A program made the position numbers and the translations under genes. A model generated the notes under the pieces. It worked only from the letters and a program-made list of their open reading frames with translations. It ran no database searches and was not told the DNA's origin. From Roseburia sp. (GTDB taxonomy: Bacteria > Bacillota > Clostridia > Lachnospirales > Lachnospiraceae), in contig JAHZFL010000011.1 in the NCBI GenBank assembly GCA_019421345.1, positions 1 to 64,000 on the forward strand: DNA of 64,000 nt, written 5' to 3'. Below, piece after piece: positions 16,449 to 24,135 of this stretch. Position 1 is the stretch's first letter. Each line of letters begins with the position of its first letter.

Positions 16449-17399
16449 ATGAAGTATATTGAAAGCCTTCGCGAGGGCGAACGATTAAATGAAATTTATT
16501 TGTGCAAGGTGAAGCAGTCAGCTATGACAAAGGCGGGAAAGCCGTATGATAATCTGATTCTTCAGGATAAGACGGGAACGCTGGACGCAAAGATATGGGA
16601 TCCGGGATCGGTTGGAATTGAGGAGTTTGATTCGCTTGACTATATTGCCGTTATGGGCGATGTGACAAATTTTCAGGGGAATTTGCAGTTAAATGTCAAG
16701 CGGGTACGCAAGGTCGGCGTCGGGGAGTATGATCCAAAGGATTACCTTCCTGTGAGCGCGAGGGATATTGAGGAGATGTATCAGGAGCTGCTTGCACTGA
16801 TCGGCTCGGTGAAGCACCCGTATCTTAAGCGGCTGCTGGAAAGCTTTTTTGTGGACGATGCAGATTTTATCAAACGTTTCCGTTTTCATTCTGCGGCAAA
16901 GTCGGTGCATCATGGCTTTGTTGGCGGGCTGCTGGAGCATACGCTCTCTGTTGCAAAGAATTGTGATTATTTTTCCAAGGCATATCCTATGCTAAAGCGT
17001 GATCTTTTGCTTGCAGCGGCGATGTTTCATGATATTGGAAAAATGGAGGAGCTGTCTGTTTTTCCGGAAAATGATTATACGGATGCAGGACAGCTTTTGG
17101 GGCACATTGTTATCGGTATTGAACAGATCGGCGCGCGTATGCGTGAGATACCGGGATTTCCAAAGGGTCTGGGCAATGAATTAAAGCATTGTATTTTGGC
17201 ACATCACGGGGAATTAGAATACGGATCACCCAAAAAGCCGGCGATTGCAGAGGCTTTGGCGCTTAGCTTCGCGGATAATCTGGATGCAAAGATGGAGACG
17301 TTCCGGGAGATTTTTATAAATGTACCGGAGAATAATCTGGAATGGCAGGGATATAACCGTCTGTTTGAAACGAATGTGAGACGGTCGGGTAGAGAATAA
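16449..17399 (+). CDS. YhaM-family 3'-5' exoribonuclease (OB fold + HD)
   Basis: 316 residues from ATG 16449 (TGGAG six bases upstream); GTG 16410 and ATG 16437 are weaker in-frame options. The N-terminal OB fold (about 10-95, with KIWDP and GNLQLNVKRVRKV) binds nucleic acid. The HD phosphohydrolase domain has HHGFVGGLLEHTLS, the metal pair FHDIGK, and CILAHHGELEYGSP. This layout matches YhaM, a Gram-positive 3'-5' exonuclease acting on RNA and single-stranded DNA. It follows the HtrA-like gene after a 7-bp AGCAGGA/TCCTGCT hairpin (16402-16429). Confidence 0.88.
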   Translation: MKYIESLREGERLNEIYLCKVKQSAMTKAGKPYDNLILQDKTGTLDAKIWDPGSVGIEEFDSLDYIAVMGDVTNFQGNLQLNVKRVRKVGVGEYDPKDYLPVSARDIEEMYQELLALIGSVKHPYLKRLLESFFVDDADFIKRFRFHSAAKSVHHGFVGGLLEHTLSVAKNCDYFSKAYPMLKRDLLLAAAMFHDIGKMEELSVFPENDYTDAGQLLGHIVIGIEQIGARMREIPGFPKGLGNELKHCILAHHGELEYGSPKKPAIAEALALSFADNLDAKMETFREIFINVPENNLEWQGYNRLFETNVRRSGRE

Positions 17400-17463
17400 G
17401 GTAAGTTTGGGATAAGCAGCTTCAAATTGCGGAGGCTGCTTATTTTCGCAGATGGGAGACGGA

Positions 17464-19059
17464 ATGTTGAAGAAAAATGATCTGGTGGAATTTAGGATTG
17501 AGGATATGAGTGCGTCAGGGGAGGGCATCGGCAGGTATGAGGGAATGACCTTTTTTGTCAAGGATGCGCTGATCGGCGATACGGTTCGCGCCCGTGTGAC
17601 GAAGCTGAAAAAGAGCTATGGGTATGCCAGAATGGAGGAGCTGCTTGCACCGTCTGATCATAGGGTTTCGCCGCGGTGCGCGCTGCACAGGCGCTGCGGC
17701 GGCTGTCAGATTCAGGCAATGGACTATGAGGCGCAGCTTGCGTATAAGCAGAATAAGGTGCGTGGAAATCTGATCCGTATCGGTGGGTTTTCGGAGGAGC
17801 TTGTAGATGAGGTGATGCTCCCGATCGTTGGGATGGAGGAGCCGTACCGCTATCGGAATAAGGCGCAGTTTCCGGTTGGAAGGGATCGGGAGGGAAGGCT
17901 TATCGCCGGATTTTATGCGTCACGGACACATCAGATCATTCCGGTCACGGACTGTGTGCTGGGTGTGGCGCAGAATAGAGAAATTCTTGATTGTGTGCTT
18001 GCTTATATGGAGGAAAATCACATTGAGCCGTATGATGAAAAAACGGGGAAGGGGCTGGTGCGTCATGTGCTGATCCGATACGGATTTTCGACAAATGAGC
18101 TGATGGTCTGTGTGGTGATTAACGGAGAGCGTCTCCCGGCAAGCGAGCGGCTGATTGAGCGGCTGCGCGGGATTGCGGGGATGACGAGTATCGCGGTCAA
18201 TCGAAATACTAAGAATACGAATGTGATCTTGGGAGATGTGACAAAAACAATTTGGGGACAGGCGTATATCACGGATTATATTCATCTGCGTTCCTGTGAG
18301 ACTGGGACATTTGCGCCGACAGGCGAGGCGATCGCTTATCATATTTCTCCACAGTCTTTTTATCAGGTCAATCCCATACAGACGGAGAAGCTTTACAGTC
18401 TGGCGCTTGATTATGCGGGGCTGACCGGAACGGAGACTGTCTGGGATCTGTATTGCGGGATCGGGACGATCTCGTTGTTTCTGGCACAGAAGGCAGGGAA
18501 GGTTTACGGCGTGGAGGTCGTACCGCAGGCGATCATGGATGCGCGCAGCAATGCGAAGCTAAACGGCATCACAAATGCAGAGTTTTTTGTGGGAAGGGCG
18601 GAGGATGTGCTGCCGGAGTTCTATGAGAGAGAAGTTGGGGGCATAGGGTATGTGCCGACGCAAACATTAAAGCAGGATGCGTGTTGGGATGGTGCTGCGG
18701 ATGCAGGGCAGACAATGGGGGTAGAGAAAGATGCAAAGGGGCAGCAGTCGGATCTGAGACATCCCGATGTCATTGTGGTCGACCCGCCGCGCAAGGGTTG
18801 TGATGAAAGGTGCTTAGAGACGATGCTTAAGATGCAGCCAACGCGCATTGTATATGTCAGTTGCGATTCTGCAACGCTGGCGCGGGATCTGCGGATATTA
18901 TGCGATGGCGGATATGAGGTGAGGAAGGTGCGGGCGGTGGATCAGTTCGGGCATACGGTGCATGTGGAGTCAGTCTGCCTCTTGACGTATGGAGAGACAG
19001 GAATGAATTGTAGAGGAAAAATAGATGAACGGAGAGGAAATTGTCATTGGAATATGTGA
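17464..19059 (+). CDS. 23S rRNA (uracil-C5)-methyltransferase, RlmD/RumA family
   Basis: 531 residues from ATG 17464. An N-terminal TRAM domain (about 1-60) binds RNA. Cysteines CALHRRCGGCQ are three of the four ligands of the [4Fe-4S] cluster. The SAM-binding core has WDLYCGIGTISLFLA, and the catalytic part has VVDPPRKGCDE and YVSCDSATLARDL with the nucleophilic Cys. An extra segment of about 35 residues (around 395-430) precedes DPPRKG. The last 35 bases overlap the start of the LytTR regulator, and the tail after VCLLTYGETG is probably non-conserved. Which uridine is modified cannot be told from sequence. Confidence 0.88.
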   Translation: MLKKNDLVEFRIEDMSASGEGIGRYEGMTFFVKDALIGDTVRARVTKLKKSYGYARMEELLAPSDHRVSPRCALHRRCGGCQIQAMDYEAQLAYKQNKVRGNLIRIGGFSEELVDEVMLPIVGMEEPYRYRNKAQFPVGRDREGRLIAGFYASRTHQIIPVTDCVLGVAQNREILDCVLAYMEENHIEPYDEKTGKGLVRHVLIRYGFSTNELMVCVVINGERLPASERLIERLRGIAGMTSIAVNRNTKNTNVILGDVTKTIWGQAYITDYIHLRSCETGTFAPTGEAIAYHISPQSFYQVNPIQTEKLYSLALDYAGLTGTETVWDLYCGIGTISLFLAQKAGKVYGVEVVPQAIMDARSNAKLNGITNAEFFVGRAEDVLPEFYEREVGGIGYVPTQTLKQDACWDGAADAGQTMGVEKDAKGQQSDLRHPDVIVVDPPRKGCDERCLETMLKMQPTRIVYVSCDSATLARDLRILCDGGYEVRKVRAVDQFGHTVHVESVCLLTYGETGMNCRGKIDERRGNCHWNM

Positions 19060-19759
19060 TGATAATCCTGAGGATGTGAAGCAAATCCGGCAGGAAATCA
19101 AGCAATGTGTGAAGCTGTTAGGGGAGAAAGAGCCAATCGTTATTGTTTATGAAAATGGCAAAAATTTGTTGGAATATTGCAGAAAACAAAAAGCAGACTT
19201 GATGTTTTTGGATTTAGAGATGCCAGAGTGGAATGGATTTGAACTGGCAGAACGTTTATACGAACAGAATCCCGAAATAAAAATTATTTTTGTTTCAAAC
19301 CACGAAAATATGGTATTTGATTCTTACGAATATACACCATTGTGGTTTGTAAGAAAGAGTTCTATGGGGCGGGACATGTTAAAAGCAATCCAGAAATATT
19401 ATCAAATAGAGACAAAAGTGCAGGTGCGGTGTAAAGACAGGCAGGGCGCAAGGGATTTATGGATTTATGTCAATGAGGTATTATACATAGAAGGCAGTGG
19501 ACATACCATCTTCATGCAGATGGCAAATAAGGAATGCCATCAGTTGTATGGTTCGCTAAAGTCATTAGAGGAACGGCTTTCTCCCTTTGGCTTTGTCCGT
19601 ATTCATAAGAATTATCTGGTAAATGCAAAATGTGTAAAAGAGATTGGAAACCGGACGGCTCTTTTGTGGAATGGAACGGAGCTTGATATTGGAAAAAATA
19701 GAAGAAAAGAAATAAGGGAGCTGGTAGAAAAACGTCAGCAGGGAAGGAGACTGTGTTAG
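19025..19759 (+). CDS. LytTR-family response regulator (AgrA-like)
   Basis: 244 residues: a receiver domain with acidic residues CDDN (11-14) and phosphoacceptor Asp63 in FLDLEMPEWNGFE, then a LytTR DNA-binding domain (about 140-240) with VLYIEGSGHTIFM and FVRIHKNYLVNAKCV. The start lies inside the 3' end of the methyltransferase gene; GAGG precedes the ATG. The kinase gene starts two bases after its stop, so they form a pair. Base composition becomes AT-richer from here, in contrast with the upstream gene. Confidence 0.9.
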   Translation: MNGEEIVIGICDDNPEDVKQIRQEIKQCVKLLGEKEPIVIVYENGKNLLEYCRKQKADLMFLDLEMPEWNGFELAERLYEQNPEIKIIFVSNHENMVFDSYEYTPLWFVRKSSMGRDMLKAIQKYYQIETKVQVRCKDRQGARDLWIYVNEVLYIEGSGHTIFMQMANKECHQLYGSLKSLEERLSPFGFVRIHKNYLVNAKCVKEIGNRTALLWNGTELDIGKNRRKEIRELVEKRQQGRRLC

Positions 19760-19760
19760 T

Positions 19761-21056
19761 ATGGCTGATTATCTAATCAATGGTTTATCGGCTGTCATTG
19801 CGTTAGAATATATCAGTCATGGATTAAAACCGAAGTATAAAGACTATCATGGTGCGGTATTGTTTTTGACGGGTTGTATGGCATATTTTTTGATGGTGAC
19901 AGCACTCAATCACTATACGTCATTTGAGGGAATCATGGGAGTCAGCTATGGGATTGTTCTGTATGTTTACTGTCTTTTGGGAGCGGAAGGGAAAAAGTCA
20001 GATTTCTTTTTGCTGAGCGTTGTATGGGTTTTGATAGCATTTATCAGTGCATACATCATGTTTGCAGTATGGGGGATGCTCACGGGGGAAAGATTGGTAG
20101 AACTGATTGAGACAGAAAATCAGATACATATATATTTTTCGCTTGCAGCCGGAGCGCTGCGTTTTTCTCTTGGCAGAATGGTGCTCGCCGTATATCGGAG
20201 GAGAAGACAGAAGAAGTTGCTTGCAGAAGACTGGATGATGGCATTGATCTTTTTTATTTTTTTCTTATTGATACTGTTTATGTTTCGGTTGGAAAGGGGG
20301 GAATTCGGACAAAGAGAACGGTATTATTTGTCCTTATGGATATTGTCGGGAATCTTTCTCGTCATTCTTTTATTAGGTGGCTTTTATCAGCTTCTTGGTA
20401 AATATCGGATAGAAAAAATAGCAGAAGAATATGAAAAAGAAAACCAGAGACTGCTTGAGGAGCAGATTCATAATCTGTACCAGATTGGACGTGAGGCAAA
20501 TCGGCTGCGGCATGATATGGGCTCAAAAATCAATGTGGTGTATGCGCAGATGAAAAAGAAAGCCTATCAGGAAGCCGAAGAAAATTTAAAAAAGATGGGA
20601 GCAGAATGGAGCGATTATCTGGAAATCCCAGAGGATACGGGGAATGAGGGGCTAAACGCAGCACTTATTAAAGCAAGTCATGCGTGTAGGGAGAAAAATA
20701 TCCGATTCCATTATGCAGTGCTGGGAAATATTAATGGGATTGACAGTCTGGATATGGGAAATCTGATCTATAACCTTTTGAAAAATGGAATTGAAGCATG
20801 TGAGCGAGTGCAGAGCCAGCGGGAGCTTGAGCTTGTAATCAGACGTGACAGAGAACTGGTAGAAATTGAAGTTGATAATACGATTCAAGAGCCTATAATG
20901 AAGTTTAACCCTTTGTTTCAGACTTCAAAAAAAGAAAAAGAAAAGCATGGGTTTGGAATGGAGACGATCAGAGAAATTGTGGAGCGTTATCATGGAAACT
21001 ATACATTATGGGAGGAAGGAACACGGCTGCTTCAAAGAATTACACTGGAAGCGTAA
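19761..21056 (+). CDS. GHKL-domain sensor kinase (AgrC-like)
   Basis: 431 residues. About six transmembrane helices in residues 1-210 form the sensor, followed by a helical part with the RHDMGSK motif (histidine of an AgrC-type H box) and a GHKL ATPase with NLIYNLLKNGIEACE (N box) and KHGFGMETIREIVERY (G box). Such kinases usually read peptide pheromones, but no agrB- or agrD-like gene is visible within the window, so the ligand is unknown. Two bases from the regulator gene; clearly one operon. Confidence 0.88.
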   Translation: MADYLINGLSAVIALEYISHGLKPKYKDYHGAVLFLTGCMAYFLMVTALNHYTSFEGIMGVSYGIVLYVYCLLGAEGKKSDFFLLSVVWVLIAFISAYIMFAVWGMLTGERLVELIETENQIHIYFSLAAGALRFSLGRMVLAVYRRRRQKKLLAEDWMMALIFFIFFLLILFMFRLERGEFGQRERYYLSLWILSGIFLVILLLGGFYQLLGKYRIEKIAEEYEKENQRLLEEQIHNLYQIGREANRLRHDMGSKINVVYAQMKKKAYQEAEENLKKMGAEWSDYLEIPEDTGNEGLNAALIKASHACREKNIRFHYAVLGNINGIDSLDMGNLIYNLLKNGIEACERVQSQRELELVIRRDRELVEIEVDNTIQEPIMKFNPLFQTSKKEKEKHGFGMETIREIVERYHGNYTLWEEGTRLLQRITLEA

Positions 21057-21169
21057 GGATAGAGGAAAGCGGGGGCAAGCACAAACGAAAGTATTGCTCC
21101 CTTTTTTGATTTGATGTGTAGTGGTCAAGCATTTTTGTAACACTTGTGGCTAAAAATATCGTTGATCAG

Positions 21170-21292
21170 CTACCTTGCAATACGTCTTTCGTACGGTGTC
21201 CGATAGCCATTGAAACTATGCGGACGTACATGATTGGAGTCAACATATGCAAATTCCTTTACCCTTTGATAAGGTGCAGACTCAGTCTCAAA
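21170..21292 (-). pseudogene. IS3-type transposase C-terminal remnant
   Basis: On the minus strand this reads about 40 codons, with EFAYVDSNHVRPHSFNGYRT and then PYERRIAR before a TAG, preceded in frame by another TAG. NHVRPHS...GYRTP is typical of the last part of IS3-family integrase-core transposases (compare YN-x-RPH-x3-GY-x-TP). No other transposase part, terminal inverted repeats or target duplication were found nearby. It marks past insertion in this accessory stretch. Confidence 0.6.
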
Positions 21293-21538
21293 AATCTATG
21301 ATTGTACAGTTATAACGCACATCATGGTTCTTTAGGAACAAATATGTAAAATGCGTGCACCATTTTTGATTTGGTGTTTCAGCAGTAAAATCCTGCTGGA
21401 TCTTGTTTTTAAAAATTTGGTGCGGAATTTTGTGGCATAAATAGTTCCTCTTTTTTGTGAGATGATTAGCTGTTACAACTTTATTATAGCACTACAATTT
21501 TTAAAGATTAGAAAAATGGCAAGGTATGCTGATTTTTG

Positions 21539-21567
21539 TTGTGGCGGATATATGGAACTGTTATAAT
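21539..21567 (+). promoter_or_regulatory. Sigma-A promoter of the small-gene cluster
   Basis: TTGTGG, 17-base spacer, TATAAT, ending about 50 bases before the ATG at 21619. Confidence 0.65.
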
Positions 21568-21618
21568 ATGAGTATGAAGAAAGTAACAATTTTAGAATTT
21601 GACAAGGGAGGTGCTTAA

Positions 21619-21816
21619 ATGGATAAAAGACATAGGTTCTTACTTGGTTATTTAACTATTCCGGTATGTTTTTTAGTTGCAGTTATTGTAGTTGGTTTGA
21701 TAAGAAAACATTCCTTAGTTGACATTTATAATGACGGATTAGGAATTGCAGCATTATATTACTTTTTACTTAGCTTGTCTGTTTATATTCGCTGGCAATA
21801 TTTTTCGAGCAAATAA
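21619..21816 (+). CDS. Small two-helix membrane protein, unknown
   Basis: 65 residues with two predicted membrane helices (about 9-28 and 41-58) separated by a short polar loop RKHSLVDIYNDG. GGGAGGTG lies eight bases before the ATG and a sigma-A promoter is upstream, so it is probably expressed. It is not recognised. It leads a run of three small same-strand genes (to 22804) in AT-rich DNA. Confidence 0.6.
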   Translation: MDKRHRFLLGYLTIPVCFLVAVIVVGLIRKHSLVDIYNDGLGIAALYYFLLSLSVYIRWQYFSSK

Positions 21817-21839
21817 GAATTTGTAAAGGGGAAATAAGT

Positions 21840-22160
21840 ATGGATGAACAATTTATGTATGATAGTCTGTCAGAAATTGCAGAAGCATTAGGAGATTGTA
21901 ACAGCAATCCAATATCAGCAAGCTTGTTGTGCTTAAGACATGGTTTAACATTTGAGGATAAAGGAAAGATTGTGGTTGCTTTTAATTCTGTACTAAGGGA
22001 AAAGGGTTTTGATGATTTATCAGTAGACCTTTTTGGACAAGCATTTGAAAAGGTGGTTCTAAAGGCGAAAGAATATGCAGATGTAGTTGTGATAGCGTTC
22101 ATCAAGAATTTTGCAAGGAGTTATATTGTAGAGTTAGTGCCGTTTTCACGAACATTATAA
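21840..22160 (+). CDS. Hypothetical 106-residue soluble protein
   Basis: 106 residues, mostly helical by eye, acidic at the N terminus (MDEQFMYDSLSEIAEALGD) with a hydrophobic C-terminal stretch (ADVVVIAFIKNF). No signal peptide and no known motif. GGGGAAA precedes the ATG. It lies 24 bases after the small membrane protein gene and is likely in the same transcript. The function is unknown. Confidence 0.55.
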   Translation: MDEQFMYDSLSEIAEALGDCNSNPISASLLCLRHGLTFEDKGKIVVAFNSVLREKGFDDLSVDLFGQAFEKVVLKAKEYADVVVIAFIKNFARSYIVELVPFSRTL

Positions 22161-22234
22161 GTCATAGTTTGTTAAGAACAAAATAGTTATAAAAATTAGA
22201 ATTTGCAGTTGAGAATATCTAGGAGGTGAAAGCT

Positions 22235-22804
22235 ATGTCTTTACAGGAAATGACAGAAGCGCTTGAGTATATGCGCAAAGACAGTGCAATAAAGAATAAA
22301 AAAGGGATTGCTTTTATAGCAGCTTCTATATTTATATGGGCAGCTATATTAGGGGTGTATTTGTTACCAATACCGCAGGAAGATAAAAACCTTTACACTT
22401 GGTTTGCCATCGCTTTTCTTATGCCAATAGCGTTTTTAATTACTAAATTATTGGGATTGAGTTTACAAAATAATGACAATCCATTAAATAAAGTAGGCTT
22501 TCTTTTTACATTGAATGAAATACTTTATATTTTAATTGCCTGCTGGGTATATTCAGCAGTACCAGAGAAAATGCTTATGGTTTTAGCAATGATTTTTGGT
22601 GGTCATCTGTTTCCGTTTGGTTGGCTCTATAAATCCAAAAGTTATATGTACTCTTCGATTATTGTAACAATCAGTGTTTTAATTATTGGTTGTACATGCT
22701 CTCCTAAAATTGTTGCGTTATTTATGTTACTTTATGAAATAGTATTAACAGGTTGCTTGTTTTTTGAAAATAAAAAAATTATTCAAGATTCTCAAAGTAA
22801 ATAA
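22235..22804 (+). CDS. Multi-pass membrane protein, unknown
   Basis: 189 residues from ATG 22235, eight bases after AGGAGG; an in-frame GTG at 22226 overlaps that site and is rejected. A short amphipathic N terminus (about 25 residues) is followed by roughly six hydrophobic segments (about 27-47, 58-77, 90-112, 115-130, 137-152, 155-178). No family recognised. It is the last gene of the three-gene cluster, followed by a hairpin at 22857-22886. Confidence 0.6.
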   Translation: MSLQEMTEALEYMRKDSAIKNKKGIAFIAASIFIWAAILGVYLLPIPQEDKNLYTWFAIAFLMPIAFLITKLLGLSLQNNDNPLNKVGFLFTLNEILYILIACWVYSAVPEKMLMVLAMIFGGHLFPFGWLYKSKSYMYSSIIVTISVLIIGCTCSPKIVALFMLLYEIVLTGCLFFENKKIIQDSQSK

Positions 22805-22856
22805 ACGTTCACTATTTTATTAAATTCCAGTTTAACAACTTCATATCCATACACTC

Positions 22857-22886
22857 AAGGCAGTTAGTCTTAGGATTGACTGCTTT
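22857..22886 (+). terminator. Probable terminator after small-gene cluster
   Basis: AAGGCAGTTAGTC pairs with GATTGACTGCTTT through a TTAG loop, with three wobble pairs. The T tract is short, so it may terminate only partly on the plus strand; an A-rich run after it would give a good U tract on the other strand. Confidence 0.5.
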
Positions 22887-22957
22887 AAAAAAGAAACCAT
22901 TTAGGTATCAGTGATGTCTTTATAATGTTTTTTATAGTCATATCAAAGCGCGTTCAA

Positions 22958-22978
22958 TCGTGGTAAATTCGTGGTAAA
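22958..22978. repeat. Two TCGTGGTAAA direct repeats
   Basis: Identical ten-base repeats at 22958-22967 and 22969-22978. Short repeats of this kind can be recombinase or excisionase sites left by an integrated element, but no integrase gene is present. Confidence 0.35.
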
Positions 22979-23113
22979 ATGAGTGTTTTTTATACTTCAA
23001 AATACTTGAAAGTATAGTGTTTATACGGATAATCAGAAATCAGATATAAAATTTAAGGTAAAAATAAAATTACATTTTTATAGAAGTGTTTTTGATCACC
23101 CTAAGCTTATCAG

Positions 23114-23203
23114 GTAAAACCTTTTGGGGATTGCACTGCGGCAGAATAGAATTATATTGTAGATGTGACTCTTAGCAAGCGAAGAAGTTCGCTTGCTAGA
23201 TTC
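23114..23203. repeat. Dispersed element of about 90 bp, copy 2
   Basis: Matches 8563-8653 in length and in three blocks (GTAAAA, TGCACTGCGGC-G/A-GAAT, CAAGCGAAGAA...CTTGCTAGATTC). Here the 3' part forms a perfect ten-pair hairpin, AGCAAGCGAA/TTCGCTTGCT, with a GAAG loop. Confidence 0.6.
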
Positions 23204-23354
23204 ATGGTTTTTGTATTTTGTATGCCCTTAAATTGCAAAAATTTTACCGTTTATGTTGCAAAAATACCGATAGTGATAAAATGGTTGTTTTTAAAAAGCT
23301 ACTTGTGATATAGATGGATAAGAGAAACGCAAGAGAAAGGGAGGCATAAAGGTC

Positions 23355-23450
23355 ATGTATGATACAGTAAAAATCATTGTAGATATAGCATTTTTTGTAA
23401 TAGCGGCATACTACATCTATAAGATCGTAAAAAAGAAAAAAGAAAAATAG
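23355..23450 (+). CDS. 31-residue single-helix membrane microprotein
   Basis: A short ORF from ATG 23355 to TAG 23450, preceded by AAAGGGAGG with about 11 bases spacing. The product has a short polar start (MYDTVK), one hydrophobic helix (IIVDIAFFVIAAYYIYKIV) and a lysine-rich end (KKKKEK). That layout is seen in type I toxins and in small membrane regulators. No antisense RNA gene was identified. Unrecognised. Confidence 0.5.
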   Translation: MYDTVKIIVDIAFFVIAAYYIYKIVKKKKEK

Positions 23451-23502
23451 GACACGGTATAGGTAAGTGAAGGAGGGGGGTGTGGAGGATTATTTTCTCA
23501 TT

Positions 23503-23662
23503 ATGAGCAAAGATTATAGGGCAAAGCCATTATTCCAAGGTTGTGCTTGCTTCTATCAGGATGAAAACGGTAAAGTATTTTATGGGGATGTATGTTTTTT
23601 CAGAACTATATTTTGGGCAGTCTCTGGAGTTCATTGATTGCTTGGAAGGATAGTAGACTAGG
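23503..23662 (+). pseudogene. Frameshifted short ORF
   Basis: From ATG 23503 the frame reads MSKDYRAKPLFQGCACFYQD, ENGKVFYGD and then stops at 23635-23637. Shifting frame near 23588 gives the plausible continuation YVFSELYFGQSLEFIDCLEG to a TAG at 23660-23662. The change of frame within a plausible protein suggests a decayed gene. The family is not recognised. Confidence 0.4.
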
Positions 23663-23688
23663 GGGGAACTGAGGTAAGAAATTTTTGT

Positions 23689-23724
23689 GGACAGCAGAGA
23701 AGACTGCTGTCCTAGTTTTGTTTG
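23689..23724 (+). terminator. Intrinsic terminator in accessory island
   Basis: GGACAGCAG (23689-23697) pairs perfectly with CTGCTGTCC (23704-23712) through AGAAGA, followed by TAGTTTTGTTT. Confidence 0.8.
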
Positions 23725-23768
23725 GAAAAATATTTTCGGGATATGGGCTGACGAATCTAGGCGGATGC

Positions 23769-23920
23769 GTTATAATAAGCAGAAGGAATTTCGGGAAATG
23801 TTAATGGCATGAAGTTTTTGGATTGGCGAAAAGGAGATTAAAGAGGTATATGAAATCAAGATTATAGATGCCGGCAATCAGCAAATCAGAGGTAATTATC
23901 TGGAGATGAGGGGAGAATAG
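23769..23920 (+). pseudogene. Degraded ORF fragment
   Basis: One frame reads RYNKQKEFREMLMA, a stop, and then SFWIGEKEIKEVYEIK followed by IIDAGNQQIRGNYLEMRGE and a TAG at about 23918-23920. Continuity across the internal stop suggests a decayed gene. Not recognised; possibly part of a former integrated element. Confidence 0.35.
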
Positions 23921-24135
23921 CCATGCCTAACGAAGCAATATCAAGCAGTGCCGGAACATTTGCCTCATTTACGCATAGCGCATAAATATCCGCTTTGGAA
24001 AGCCGTCAAAATTAGAACAGTATGCAAAAGTGCCGGAATGAGATCAAGGCTGTATTGCAGCCATGGCTTTCATGGCGGGTAAGCAAAATAAATATTCCTA
24101 TCAACAATCTTAATACGAATGAAAAGGAGCGCTCT

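Larger units (their letters stand above)
21057..21618. other. Non-coding accessory stretch with IS remnant
   Basis: 562 AT-rich bases between the GHKL kinase gene and a small membrane protein. Apart from the transposase remnant (21170-21292) it contains a promoter for the following gene: TTGTGG (21539-21544), 17-base spacer, TATAAT (21562-21567). The rest shows no coding potential. Confidence 0.65.
22805..23354. other. 550-base non-coding stretch in accessory island
   Basis: Holds a hairpin with TTAG loop and about 13 pairs including wobbles (22857-22886), two TCGTGGTAAA direct repeats 11 bases apart (22958-22967, 22969-22978), and copy 2 of the dispersed element (23114-23203). No gene was identified. 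Confidence 0.6.
23451..24135. other. Decayed coding fragments before the helicase gene
   Basis: 685 bases with broken reading frames: a frameshifted ORF at 23503-23703, a terminator at 23689-23724, and two short open stretches (about 23770-23920 and 23923-23983) that look like coding remnants. None has an intact start, body and stop of useful length. Confidence 0.5.

Noticed and set aside
19025..21056. Complete agr quorum-sensing locus
   Set aside because: Only regulator and kinase are present; no AgrB-like protease or AgrD-like peptide ORF was found around them.
21057..21618. Intact insertion sequence
   Set aside because: Only about 40 codons of the transposase end are left, with stops; no terminal inverted repeats were found.
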